A stretch of DNA of 64,000 nt from Rhodospirillales bacterium 70-18 (GTDB taxonomy: Bacteria; Pseudomonadota; Alphaproteobacteria; Acetobacterales; Acetobacteraceae), in the NCBI GenBank assembly GCA_001899585.1, contig MKWE01000017.1, positions 110,815 through 174,814 of the forward strand, given 5' to 3'. The position numbers and the translations under genes were made by a program. Below are positions 1 through 8,200 of this stretch, piece by piece; the stretch's first letter is position 1; each line of letters starts with the position of its first letter. The notes under the pieces were generated by a model. That model did no database searches, was not told where the DNA came from, and saw nothing but the letters and a program-made list of their open reading frames with translations.

Positions 1-109
1 ACTCGAGGCGCTTCAACGCGGTCAAAGATACCCGGGCCCGGTCAGCGAGCGTCTCCTGTGTCCAACCCAGCAGCGCGCGTGCGGCCCGCGATTGTCGGGC
101 GGTGATCAT
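1..109 (-). CDS. XRE-family HTH transcriptional regulator (N-terminal fragment, runs off window)
   Basis: Reading the minus strand from the ATG at 109 gives about 36 residues beginning MITARQSRAARALLGWTQE, continuing through LADRARVS to the window edge. The pattern (R-A-A-R-x-L-L-G-W-T-Q-E-x-L-A) is the classic first half of a Cro/C1-type helix-turn-helix, so this should be a small DNA-binding repressor common on alphaproteobacterial mobile elements. The start codon sits inside a perfect 20-bp palindrome (101-120), and a second inverted repeat with a TATAAT lies just upstream (152-168), which suggests autoregulation. Only the N-terminus is visible, so total length and any C-terminal domain are unknown. 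Confidence 0.75.
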   Translation of the reverse strand, partial: MITARQSRAARALLGWTQETLADRARVSLTALKRLE

Positions 110-120
110 GCATGATCACC
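101..120. promoter_or_regulatory. Perfect 20-bp palindrome over the XRE start codon
   Basis: The two 10-base halves (ggtgatcatg / catgatcacc) are exact reverse complements. The palindrome covers the start codon of the XRE regulator fragment. A dimeric HTH protein binding here could block its own transcription or translation. Function is inferred; the symmetry is seen directly. Confidence 0.5.
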
Positions 121-151
121 TCCCACTTGGGCCTACGCACACGCCAGAACT

Positions 152-168
152 ACGACTATAATAGTCGT
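152..168. promoter_or_regulatory. Inverted repeat containing a -10-like TATAAT, upstream of the XRE gene
   Basis: Seven-base arms acgacta and tagtcgt are separated by taa, so the centre reads TATAAT on the plus strand and TATTATAG on the minus. The site is about 45-60 bp upstream of the minus-strand XRE start, a suitable place for a promoter-operator of a self-repressing Cro-like regulator. Confidence 0.45.
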
Positions 169-255
169 TCTATGGTGCCAAGGCCAGCTTTAAGAGCCTC
201 GGCGGTCGTCACTTACATCCATGCGGTGCGAACTGATTCGGTCGCCGGTAAAGCG

Positions 256-283
256 AAGGCCCCGGCCTTCCGGCCGGGGCCTT
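256..283 (-). terminator. Strong hairpin after the DUF736 gene, probable terminator
   Basis: Twelve-base perfect arms (aaggccccggcc / ggccggggcctt) with a 4-base loop start about 10 bases past the stop of the DUF736 gene. On the minus strand the hairpin is followed only by a short T stretch (CTTT), so it could be an imperfect intrinsic terminator. Confidence 0.6.
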
Positions 284-292
284 GCGCGGACC

Positions 293-619
293 TTAGTCGC
301 CGCGCCGCCCGTTGGGGCGAGACCAGATCAGCGAGAAGGTGTCGCCTTCCTCGTCGTCGAAGAGGTTGGCGTAGATCGGAGCGTTGAAGCTCGGATCGTC
401 GAGCTTGAGGCCCAGGTAGTCGCGGCCCTCGTTGGAGCGCTTCGACCAGGCGGCGCCGATTTCGGCGCGGCCGACCAGGACCCGGTGGCTGGGGGTGTTC
501 TCGCCGGTGGCGCGCTGGTCGGGGACGATGCGCACGTTCTTGGCCTGGACGCTGAGGGTGACGATTTCGCCGGTGAACTCGTTCGAGCCGGTCTTCTTGA
601 AGGTGCCGATGGTCGCCAT
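293..619 (-). CDS. DUF736 family protein
   Basis: A 108-residue protein beginning MATIGTFKKTGSNEFTGEI and containing the block NVRIVP, then SHRVLVG, AEIGAAW and YLGLKLDDPSF. This matches DUF736, a small single-domain family that is almost always encoded on alphaproteobacterial ICEs and plasmids; its biochemical role is not established. The ATG at 619 is preceded by GGGAG at 7 bases. The in-frame extension upstream to 802 is low-complexity leader sequence and was not accepted. The upstream leader (about 725-750) is shared with the DUF2493 gene at 2985-3908, at the same distance from the start codon. A 12-bp hairpin follows the stop codon. Confidence 0.92.
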   Translation of the reverse strand: MATIGTFKKTGSNEFTGEIVTLSVQAKNVRIVPDQRATGENTPSHRVLVGRAEIGAAWSKRSNEGRDYLGLKLDDPSFNAPIYANLFDDEEGDTFSLIWSRPNGRRGD

Positions 620-1178
620 TGTAAGTCTCCCGTTTTCCGTTCCCGAGCCCGCACCATTGCGGCCTCGATGGCGATCGGCAGGCCGGAGGCGATCGACGGC
701 GCACCCCGGAGGGGCCTGACAGCCAAGGAGGGCTTTCTTGTCTCGCGAGGAATGGCGGCGCAGCCGGAAGGGGAAGAAAGTCTGACGCGGCTGTTGCGTC
801 ATAGGCGATTGAGGCGCAGCCGGCCTTCGGCCAGATCAGGCCATTGAAGAGGCCGTTTGGAGCGGTCGAGGCACGGTCAGAAAACGGAGAAGATGGCGGC
901 CGTCCCGCATCGGCAAACCGGCGTCACCACATGCTCACCGGCTTCGTCTCCTCCTGGCAGGCCGATGCTGTCGCATCGCGCCTCCACCGCCATCAAGGAG
1001 ATCACCGTACCGGGCCGTTCGGCCGCGGAGACATGAACCCGCCCAGGCAGCGCTCCAGCGACGACAATTTCTCTGGGCGGAGCGTCGAACCCCGCCGCAC
1101 ACTGCCGCCGCAACAGCATGAGGCGACGGGGCGCACGACACCATCGCTGCTCTGCCCTCCTGACGGGGAAGACGAAGA
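620..1178. other. Intergenic stretch with the DUF736 leader; no supported gene
   Basis: The part from 620 to about 760 is the 5' leader of the minus-strand DUF736 gene and contains the leader repeat at 725-750. From about 760 to 1178 I see no convincing gene: an 80-codon minus-strand frame ending at 877 is open but has no recognisable family signature or clear ribosome binding site. Overlapping long open frames on both strands here reflect high GC content. Confidence 0.4.
725..750 (-). repeat. Leader repeat copy A (upstream of DUF736)
   Basis: Plus-strand text aagg..ggct...ttgtctcgcga.gg matches 4014-4040 with the central 11-mer ttgtctcgcga identical. The repeat begins 106 bases upstream of the DUF736 start codon; copy B begins 106 bases upstream of the DUF2493 start codon. 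Sequence between repeat and gene is also related. It may hold a shared promoter or a regulatory leader. Confidence 0.5.
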
Positions 1179-1622
1179 TCAGGCCCGCGCAAGGCCCCGG
1201 CCGGACGGGCCCGGGGCCGCTGCCATTCCCGCGACCCGCGCGAAAGCGGTTATGCCGACCGCTACTGCGCCGATGATGGAGAATGCGATCTGCCATGCGT
1301 CCGACGGCATGAGGTGCTTCACGATCCCATGGGTCGCATGGAAGCCCGCGATCGCCGCCGGCGCGACGAAGGCTGCGGCCATGATCAGCTTCAGCCACAT
1401 GGGCCGAACGAAGGTGATGAGCAGATGCCCGGCGGCGAGCGTGATAGCGGCTGCGACGGCGCCGACGAGGATGGCGCCGGGAATGCCGGCTCCCGTTCCG
1501 TGCGCCCAAGCGCCCGCGGTCACGCCGACAAACGTGGGCAGCGCAAAGACAGCCAGCGTGAACAGCAGCCAGCAAAGCAGGCCTATCGCTGCGAGGGATG
1601 CAAGTATTGCGAGGATGATCAT
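1179..1622 (-). CDS. Small integral membrane protein, ICE-associated, function unknown
   Basis: A 147-residue hydrophobic protein starting MIILAILASLAAIG. Four hydrophobic segments are visible: residues about 2-30, 45-65, 72-95 and 115-140, with short Gly-rich loops (GTGAGIPG). I do not recognise a named domain. The ATG at 1622 is chosen because GGAGG lies 7 bases upstream; longer in-frame versions add a Trp run and low-complexity sequence. It lies among small conserved genes of the mobile-element block, so a role in maintenance, entry exclusion or envelope function is possible but unproven. Confidence 0.7.
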   Translation of the reverse strand: MIILAILASLAAIGLLCWLLFTLAVFALPTFVGVTAGAWAHGTGAGIPGAILVGAVAAAITLAAGHLLITFVRPMWLKLIMAAAFVAPAAIAGFHATHGIVKHLMPSDAWQIAFSIIGAVAVGITAFARVAGMAAAPGPSGRGLARA

Positions 1623-1762
1623 GATGGTAGCCTCCGTAAGGAAAAGGTCTGACGGTCGCGCCTTCCACCACCACCACGGAGCACTGAAGTATAGCGCAAG
1701 AGCGCGCGGGCCGGGAGCGGAAATCTGCACCGATTTCCGTGCGACGGGCCGACTCGCCCCGG

Positions 1763-1930
1763 TCAGGGGGCGAAGGGGTCGATCTCTTGGACGATGGCGG
1801 CGATGTCACCGTCGTATTCGCTGGCAGGCGTGACCGACAGCGTGCCATCGCCGGCCTGGAAGATGATGATGGCGGCCATCAGCGTGGTGGCGAGGCTGAA
1901 GGCGAAGGCGTGGGCGTCGTTGAGGGACAT
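1763..1930 (-). CDS. Small conserved protein with one hydrophobic helix, function unknown
   Basis: Fifty-five residues starting MSLNDAHAFAFSLATT. Residues about 8-27 (FAFSLATTLMAAIIIFQAG) form one hydrophobic segment, and the acidic C-terminus ends IDPFAP. The ATG at 1930 has AGGAG 8 bases upstream, which supports translation despite the small size. It reads in the same direction as the neighbouring membrane protein. The roughly 300 bases between this start and the plus-strand gene at 2228 hold no other feature I can support. No function can be assigned. Confidence 0.6.
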   Translation of the reverse strand: MSLNDAHAFAFSLATTLMAAIIIFQAGDGTLSVTPASEYDGDIAAIVQEIDPFAP

Positions 1931-2227
1931 CGATCCGGCTCCTGTTTCGAGCGGAGGACCATCCCCCGCTGACAGGCGCCCGATGTGTCGGACTGAGCGC
2001 TGCAATCACCGCGCAGGCGCAGCCGCAGCGGCGGCATGCTCGCATAGCTGACCCTTCACGGGTTGATGGCGTCAAGCGATCAGTCGGACCAAGGATCAGC
2101 GCAGATAGGCGGGGGTGCGTCAGCCGGTCCAAAATGGTAGTCGATGAATATCTCTACAGCCCAGGTGCCAAGACTTCAGCCGGACGTCTCGCGCAGCAGA
2201 GGCGGCAATATTGGCGGAGGACTCGTG

Positions 2228-2977
2228 GTGAGTGGATTTCATGTGCCTGACGGCAACGAGGCGCTGCGGGCCGACATCCCCGCAATCGTCGAGTTGATCG
2301 AGCGAACGGCACGGTGGGTTCATCCGGACACTTTCCGCGCGCTGCCGGTGTGGGCGCCACATACGGCGCGAGGGCGCCCGCTGTATGATGCGGCCTGGTC
2401 TCGCCGCTACACCAATACGCGCAAGGCCACCGGCTTAACGGCCGAGAAGTTCGAGGGGAATGTTGCCGCGCTCAACGCCCTGGTAGCTTCGCTCGACGTC
2501 GCGTCGCCGAAGCCGAAGAATTGGACCGTCTGCCATATCTGGGGATATGACGATCCGTCCTTTGCGCAGCGCAGCAGCGTCGTTCAAGATCCACACTACT
2601 TCTCGTGCGTCGCGAACATGGTGTGGCTGCCAACGTCACTGAAGGGTTTCACCGACACGCTGCCAGAGATCAAGGCGATGCTACGCGTGTGCTCTTTCCA
2701 TTTGTATGGATGGGCATGTGAGCACGAATCAGTTGCTGCGCAGGCGGAGCAGGTGCGATCCGGTTGGACACCCGATCACTACCCCGCAAGTTGGCCCTGC
2801 GCGGAGCGGCCTGGCATCCTGCCGCCGGGCACGGCGCCGTTCACGCCGCGGATCGAGCGAGAAGTCGCGAAGCGCAAATCCAAGATGCGGTCCGATCTCG
2901 CGAGCGCAGACTATCTCCATTACCCCAAGGCCGAAGTGGAGGGGGTGCTGAGGTTCTGGAAGATTGACTTGAGCTAG
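2228..2977 (+). CDS. Hypothetical protein, possible HNH-like nuclease core
   Basis: About 249 residues from a GTG at 2228 that has GGAGG 7 bases upstream; an ATG at 2144 in the same frame lacks a good ribosome binding site. The central part reads WTVCHIWGYDDPSF, then CVANMVWLPTSLKGFTD. A His in a hydrophobic strand followed by Asn in an A-N-x-V-x-L-P context is reminiscent of HNH-type nucleases, but the final catalytic His of that pattern is a Lys here, so this is speculative. The C-terminus is basic (KRKSKMRSDL). It is the only plus-strand gene in this stretch and separates two groups of minus-strand ICE genes. Confidence 0.65.
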   Translation: MSGFHVPDGNEALRADIPAIVELIERTARWVHPDTFRALPVWAPHTARGRPLYDAAWSRRYTNTRKATGLTAEKFEGNVAALNALVASLDVASPKPKNWTVCHIWGYDDPSFAQRSSVVQDPHYFSCVANMVWLPTSLKGFTDTLPEIKAMLRVCSFHLYGWACEHESVAAQAEQVRSGWTPDHYPASWPCAERPGILPPGTAPFTPRIEREVAKRKSKMRSDLASADYLHYPKAEVEGVLRFWKIDLS

Positions 2978-2984
2978 GCGGCGC

Positions 2985-3908
2985 TCACGCGCCGCCGAAC
3001 TTCCAGACCGGGATGCCGAGCTTCTTGGCCTTGTCGGCGAGGTTGTCGTGGATGCCGGTGCCCGGGAAGTGCATCACGCCCTTGGGCACGATCTCCAAGA
3101 TCTCGTCGTTGCGCTTGAACGGCGCTGCCCGGCCGTGCTTCGTCCAGTCGGGCGCGAAGCCGATCTGCGGAACATTACGGTTCTTCGCCCAGAGCGAGGC
3201 GATCTTCTCGGCACCCTTCGGTGACTTGCCGTGGATCAGCACCATGTCGGGATGCTTTTCGTGGACCTGGTCGAGCTTGGCCCAGATCAGCCGGTGGTCG
3301 TCATAGTCGAGCCCGCCGGTGACGACGATCTTCGGGCCCGGTGGCAGGAGCACCGCCTGGTCGGCGCGCTTCTTTGCCATCAGGAAATCGCGGCTGTCGA
3401 TCATCGCCGAGGTCAGATTGCGATGGTTGACCTTCGATCCGCTGCGCGGGAGCCAAGTCTTGCCGACGTGGCGTTCGTAGTGTTCGGCGGCCTGGTCGCG
3501 CATCAGCTCGAAGGCGTTCTGGCGCTCGATCAGCGTCATGCCCTCGGCGATCAGGCGCTCCAGTTCGACCGACTTCACCTCGCTGCCGTCCTGTTCCCGC
3601 TGCGCCCGCTTTTGAGCCTGCTCGTTGTCGTCTAGTTCGCGGCCGATCCGGTCGATGGCGCGGTGAAAGACGTTGGTGGTCGACCAGAGGAGATCGTCGA
3701 GGTCGGGCTCGAGGCGCGTGTCCACCAGGGTGCCGATCAGGGCGTCGAAGATGTCGGCGACGGCGCCCGCGACCTGGTTGCCGTCGGGCAGGAGCCGCTG
3801 GTCGGGCTCGTCGGCGAAGGGGCGATAGCCGTGGAGCTGGAGTTCGTTGAGGACATGGTCGGTGGGTGAGGATTCGTGGTGCGGTTCGTAGTCGTCGCGC
3901 TCGCGCAT
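2985..3908 (-). CDS. DUF2493 (SLOG-type) domain protein
   Basis: A 307-residue protein. The N-terminal 180 residues are charged and helical. The C-terminal part begins KIVVTGGLDYDDHRLIW and continues with MVLIHGKSPKGAEKIAS, then a terminal FPGTGIHDN...GIPVWKF. That layout (G-G after the first strand, later H-G-x-x-x-G-A-E) is the YspA/cpYpsA-like DUF2493 fold of the SLOG nucleotide-binding superfamily, widespread on alphaproteobacterial plasmids and ICEs. Ligand and role are unknown. The ATG at 3908 follows AAGGAG at 6 bases. Upstream in-frame sequence to 4160 is repeated leader, not protein. The stop lies 7 bases from the convergent gene ending at 2977. Confidence 0.88.
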   Translation of the reverse strand: MRERDDYEPHHESSPTDHVLNELQLHGYRPFADEPDQRLLPDGNQVAGAVADIFDALIGTLVDTRLEPDLDDLLWSTTNVFHRAIDRIGRELDDNEQAQKRAQREQDGSEVKSVELERLIAEGMTLIERQNAFELMRDQAAEHYERHVGKTWLPRSGSKVNHRNLTSAMIDSRDFLMAKKRADQAVLLPPGPKIVVTGGLDYDDHRLIWAKLDQVHEKHPDMVLIHGKSPKGAEKIASLWAKNRNVPQIGFAPDWTKHGRAAPFKRNDEILEIVPKGVMHFPGTGIHDNLADKAKKLGIPVWKFGGA

Positions 3909-4013
3909 GGGATGCTCCTTCGGTTGGACCGCGACCGTCGCGGCCTTCATGGCGACGAAGCCCATGAGCCGGACGGCCGGGCACCCGGAGCGCAAGCGCA
4001 GGGCTCGATGGCT

Positions 4014-4040
4014 AAGGCCGGCTATTTTGTCTCGCGATGG
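4014..4040 (-). repeat. Leader repeat copy B (upstream of DUF2493 gene)
   Basis: Second copy of the element at 725-750, sharing the exact 11-mer ttgtctcgcga and flanking bases. It lies within the 295-base leader between the DUF2493 gene and the toprim gene and begins 106 bases upstream of the DUF2493 start codon. Weaker similarity continues toward the start codon (gcggcct, atggcga, cccggag blocks). Confidence 0.5.
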
Positions 4041-4203
4041 AAAGGCCCGCAGGGCCGCCGGAAAATAGTCGGCCGCCGCCATTGCCCGGCTGGCCGGCTT
4101 GTGGGCCGATCGCCCTCTCGAAGGCGCGAGGCGCGGTCCCCATCCGACAGATTGACGCATCTGCCGAGTACGGCGGCGGTCCGCGTCGCCCTTCTCCTGC
4201 CGG

Positions 4204-5241
4204 CTATGCCGCGAACGCCATGAAGCGGGCCACGTCCCGCGGTGCGACCTGCAACCGGGCTTCCGTCCGAAGCGCGTCGAGGCCGAGGGTGCAGAGATCC
4301 TCGTTGAAGTCGCCCAGCTCGGGCGAGATCACGATCGCTTCGATCCCGGCCGCATTCGCCCGTTCGATCAGGCTGTCACGCGCCCCGTCACCGGCCGGAT
4401 CGTTGTCGCGGACGATATAGAGCCGCCGCAGCGTGTCGGGGAACAGGATGGCGGCGAGATGAGCCGCAGAGAGCGCCGCCAGCATCGGCATGTCGGGCAA
4501 GACCTGCCGGAGCGATAGAACGGTCTCGATGCCTTCGCCGGCCGCCATCACCTCGCCACCGATGCCGAAGCGGACCGCGTTGCCAAGAAGATCGCCCATC
4601 GCTCGCCTCGGCGTGTCGATCGGCGCCTTGTCGCGACGGCGTGGATCGAGCCAGGTCCGATGTGCCCCGGTGATCTTGCCGTCGAGATCGGTCACGGCCG
4701 CGATCATCGCTGGCCATGTTTCGGTCGGCGAATGCTCGTCGGGGCGATAATAGCAGCGCGGGTGGTAATGCAGGCTTCTGGTTCCGCGTAAATCCGTAAT
4801 GCCGCGTTCCCGGAGATACGCGTGTACGAGCGTGCCGTGGATCGGTTGCGACATGCGGACCAGCCGTCGGGCCGCTTCGGGTGAGCCGTGTGGCGCCGGG
4901 GTCTGCCGGTGCTGCTCGCGAGGTTCGGGCTCCGGTGGCGGCATGCTGAGGAAGGTCCGGGCCTCGTCGGCGACGTCTTGGAAGTCGACCAAGCCGCAGC
5001 TCTCGCGGATGACGTCGAGGAGATCGCCATGCTCGCCGGTCGCCGCGTCGGTCCATTTGCCGGCGAGACCCTTGGGCGTGTCCTTGAGCCGGACATACAT
5101 CGAGCGGCCCGGCGCGTTGCGCACATCGCCCACCAGCCAGTAGCCGCCCTCGCGGCGACCGCTGGAGAGGTAGTGCCGGCACACCGCCTCGGCCTGCCGG
5201 CCGAGACGATGGGCGAGATCGGAAGCGTCCTGACGTGCCAT
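4204..5241 (-). CDS. Toprim domain-containing protein (plasmid/ICE primase-like, DUF7146-type)
   Basis: A 345-residue protein. The N-terminal half contains a primase-like zinc-ribbon-free region with GYWLVGDVRNAPGRSMYV and KWTDAATGEHGDLLDVI. A middle block (WPAMIAAVTDLDGKITGAHRT) is typical of DUF7146. The C-terminal toprim domain shows AAGEGIETVLSL (acidic Glu) and LYIVRDNDPAGDGARDS (D-x-D). This architecture occurs beside strawberry-notch genes on alphaproteobacterial mobile elements; a role in element DNA replication or processing is inferred. The ATG at 5241 shares one base with the TGA of the upstream gene (TGATG), so translation is probably coupled. Confidence 0.88.
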   Translation of the reverse strand: MARQDASDLAHRLGRQAEAVCRHYLSSGRREGGYWLVGDVRNAPGRSMYVRLKDTPKGLAGKWTDAATGEHGDLLDVIRESCGLVDFQDVADEARTFLSMPPPEPEPREQHRQTPAPHGSPEAARRLVRMSQPIHGTLVHAYLRERGITDLRGTRSLHYHPRCYYRPDEHSPTETWPAMIAAVTDLDGKITGAHRTWLDPRRRDKAPIDTPRRAMGDLLGNAVRFGIGGEVMAAGEGIETVLSLRQVLPDMPMLAALSAAHLAAILFPDTLRRLYIVRDNDPAGDGARDSLIERANAAGIEAIVISPELGDFNEDLCTLGLDALRTEARLQVAPRDVARFMAFAA

Positions 5242-8200
5242 CACGCAGCCTCCCGCTCGGAGATGCGCACCACCGGGAAGGTGTCGAGCAACTTGGCGAG
5301 GACGCCGGGCCCAATCGCGTCGACCGGCACGAAGAAGCGGAGCTTCCACGAGATGATCTCGCTGAACAGGCCATAGGCCCGCAGACGATCCCGCATGGCC
5401 TCGGTGAAATTGGTCAGCTCCAGTCGGTGGGCGCTCATGACGCGCGCGCGGCGGAGCTGGAGCCCGTCGGCGAGATCGAGGATCGTCGTACCGTCCATTA
5501 AGGCGGCGAAAGCCTGCTCCGGGGTCAGCGACGCGGCGCCCGTCGTCACGGCGCTCGCCGCCCAGGCGGGCGAGACGCGGCGACCGATGATGCGCTCGCC
5601 GGCATCGGTCTGGAGCCGGTAGACTCGGGTCGACTCGTTCGGCAGACGCTTCCAGATCGGCAACAGTAGGCCGGCGACGATATGGATCGTGCTGTCGGAA
5701 AACTCCGGCACGTCGTTCAGCTCCGCCCACCATGCTGCCGCGAAGGCGCCGCGATCGGCTTGCTCCCAATGGCTCTCGTCCATCATGCGCAGCGGCGCAT
5801 AGTGCTGCTCCATCGGCCGGATCAGGCAGACGCGGTGCTCGATGTCGCCATCGTCGAGCATCATCGACGGTGCGGGAACTTGGACGGCGGCGCGGCCAGA
5901 GCGGCCGTTGACCAAGAGCCGCGCCCGTGAATCGGAGAGATGGTCGAGCGCGTCGGCCAGGGTCGTCGGCCGATTGCGCTCCCGGCGCGTGATGGTGAGC
6001 AGCCGCGTCTCCGCGCCAGTGCCGGCATGGGTGTGGATCACCTGGCTGCCGGTGACGACGAAGCTCTCGGCCTGCAGCGTCTCGAGCCCGATGTCATAGA
6101 CGCCACTGCGGATCGCGCCCTCGACCTTGGCGGTCAGGAGCTGCTCGAACGCCGTGAAGAGCACGCCCTGCAGGTCGATGGTGAGCGCCAGCAGGCGATT
6201 GAGGAAGGTGGTGATCGGCGGCAGCTCGTCCTTGATGCCGTTGTCGTCCATCAGCTTGAGCCCGGTGGCGGACTCGAAGCGGTCGAGCGAGCAGGCCTCG
6301 ACCTTGCCGCGGACGAGCAGCAGGTAGAGCTGGCGGAGCGCATCGCGGGCATATGGACTTTCCAGATTGTCCTCGGGTCGGAACAGGCCCTGACCGCCGG
6401 TCTGCCGCTGCCCGCGCGTGATGGCGCCGAGCGTGTCGAGCCGGCGCGCGATCGTCGAGAGAAAGCGCTTCTCGGCCTTCACGTCGCTGGTGATCGGCCG
6501 GAAGAGCGGCGGCTGCGCCTGATTGGTGCGGTTGGTGCGGCCGAGCCCCTGGATCGCGGCGTCGGCCTTCCAGCCCGGCTCCAAGAGATAGTGGATGCGC
6601 AGGCGCTGGTTCTTCGCCGCAAGGTCCGCGTGATAGCTGCGGCCAGTACCGCCGGCGTCCGAGAAGACGAGAACGCGCTTCTGGTCGTCCATGAAGGCGG
6701 CCGCCTCGGCGAGATTGGCCGACGCCGCCCGGTTCTCGACGGCAAGGCGCTCACCCTTGCGCACCACGCGCCGCGACCGGCCGGTGACCTCGGCGACGAC
6801 GTCGGTGCCGAAGCGCTGGACGATCTGGTCGAGGGCGCCGGGAACGGGCTCAAGCGATGCGAGCCGCTCGATCAACTCGTCGCGGCGGGCGACGGCTTCC
6901 CGGCTCTCGACGGGCTGGCCGTCCCGGTAGACCGGCCGCGACGACAGATTGCCTTCGCTGTCGGAGAACGGCTCGTAGAGCTGCACCGGGAAGGAATGGG
7001 CAAGATAGTCGAGGACGTATTCGCGCGGCGTGATGTCGACGCGCACATCATGCCATTCTTCTGTCGGGATCTCGGCCAGGCGACGTTCCATCAGGGCTTC
7101 GCCGGTCGAGACGATCTGGATGACGGCCGTGTGCCCATCGGCCAGGGCCTGCTCGATCGAGCGGATCAGCGTCGGGGTCTTCATGCTGGTCAGCAGATGG
7201 CCGAAGAAGCGCTGCTTGGCGCTTTCGAAAGCCGAACGCGCGGCCGACTTTGCCTGCCGGTTGAGCGTGCCGGTGTCGCCGGTGATGTTGGCGGCCTGCA
7301 TCGCCGCGTCGAGATGATTGTGGATGATGGCGAAGGCGCCAGCATAGGCGTCGTAGATGCGGGTCTGCTCGGGCGTGAGCTGATGCTCGACCAGCTCGTA
7401 TTCGACGCCGTCATAGGAGAGCGACCGGGCCGTGTAGAGGCCGAGCGAGCGCAGATCGCGGGCGAGCACCTCCATGGCCGCGACGCCGCCATTCTCCACC
7501 GCCTCGACGAATTCGGCGCGATTGGCAAAGGGAAAGTCGTCGCCACCCCAGAGACCGAGCCGTTGGGCATAGGCGAGATTGTGGACGGTGGTCGCGCCGG
7601 TCGCCGAGACATAGACGATGCGAGCGTTGGGGAGCGTGTGCTGGAGCCGGAGCCCCGCACGGCCCTGCTGCGAGGGGGCGACATCACCCCGTTCCCCCTT
7701 GCCGCCGCCGGCGTTCTGCATCGCGTGGGACTCGTCGAAAATGATCACTCCGTCGAAATCGGAGCCCAACCATTCGACGATCTGCTTGACGCGCGAAAGC
7801 TTCTCCCCGCGGTCGTCGGACCGTAGCGTAGCGTAGGTGGTGAATAGGACGCCTTCGTTGAGGCGGATGGCGGTCCCCTGCGGGAAGCGCGACAGCGGCG
7901 TGACCAGCAGGCGCTCCATGCCGAGGGCCGACCAATCGCGCTGGGCGTCTTCGAGCAGCTTGTCGGACTTGGAAATCCAGACGGCTTTGCGGCGGCCCTG
8001 GAGCCAGTTGTCGAGAATGACGCCAGCGGACTGACGGCCCTTGCCGGCGCCCGTGCCGTCGCCGAGCATGAAGCCCCGGCGGAAGCGGATGGCGTTCGGC
8101 GCATCGTTCGCCGCGGCGGTGACCAGGTCGCCGGTCTCGTCCACGGTCCACGCCCCGGCGAGATATTCGCCATGGGCCTCGCCGGCATAGATCACCGTCT

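Noticed and set aside
844..1848. Long open frames on both strands covering 1 kb
   Set aside because: Neither has a ribosome binding site or recognisable domain; they run across the well-supported 147-residue membrane protein gene.
5940..7826. A 628-codon open frame on the plus strand
   Set aside because: It lies antisense to the strawberry notch gene, has low-complexity Arg/Gly/Asp content and no domain signature; high GC keeps the opposite frame open.
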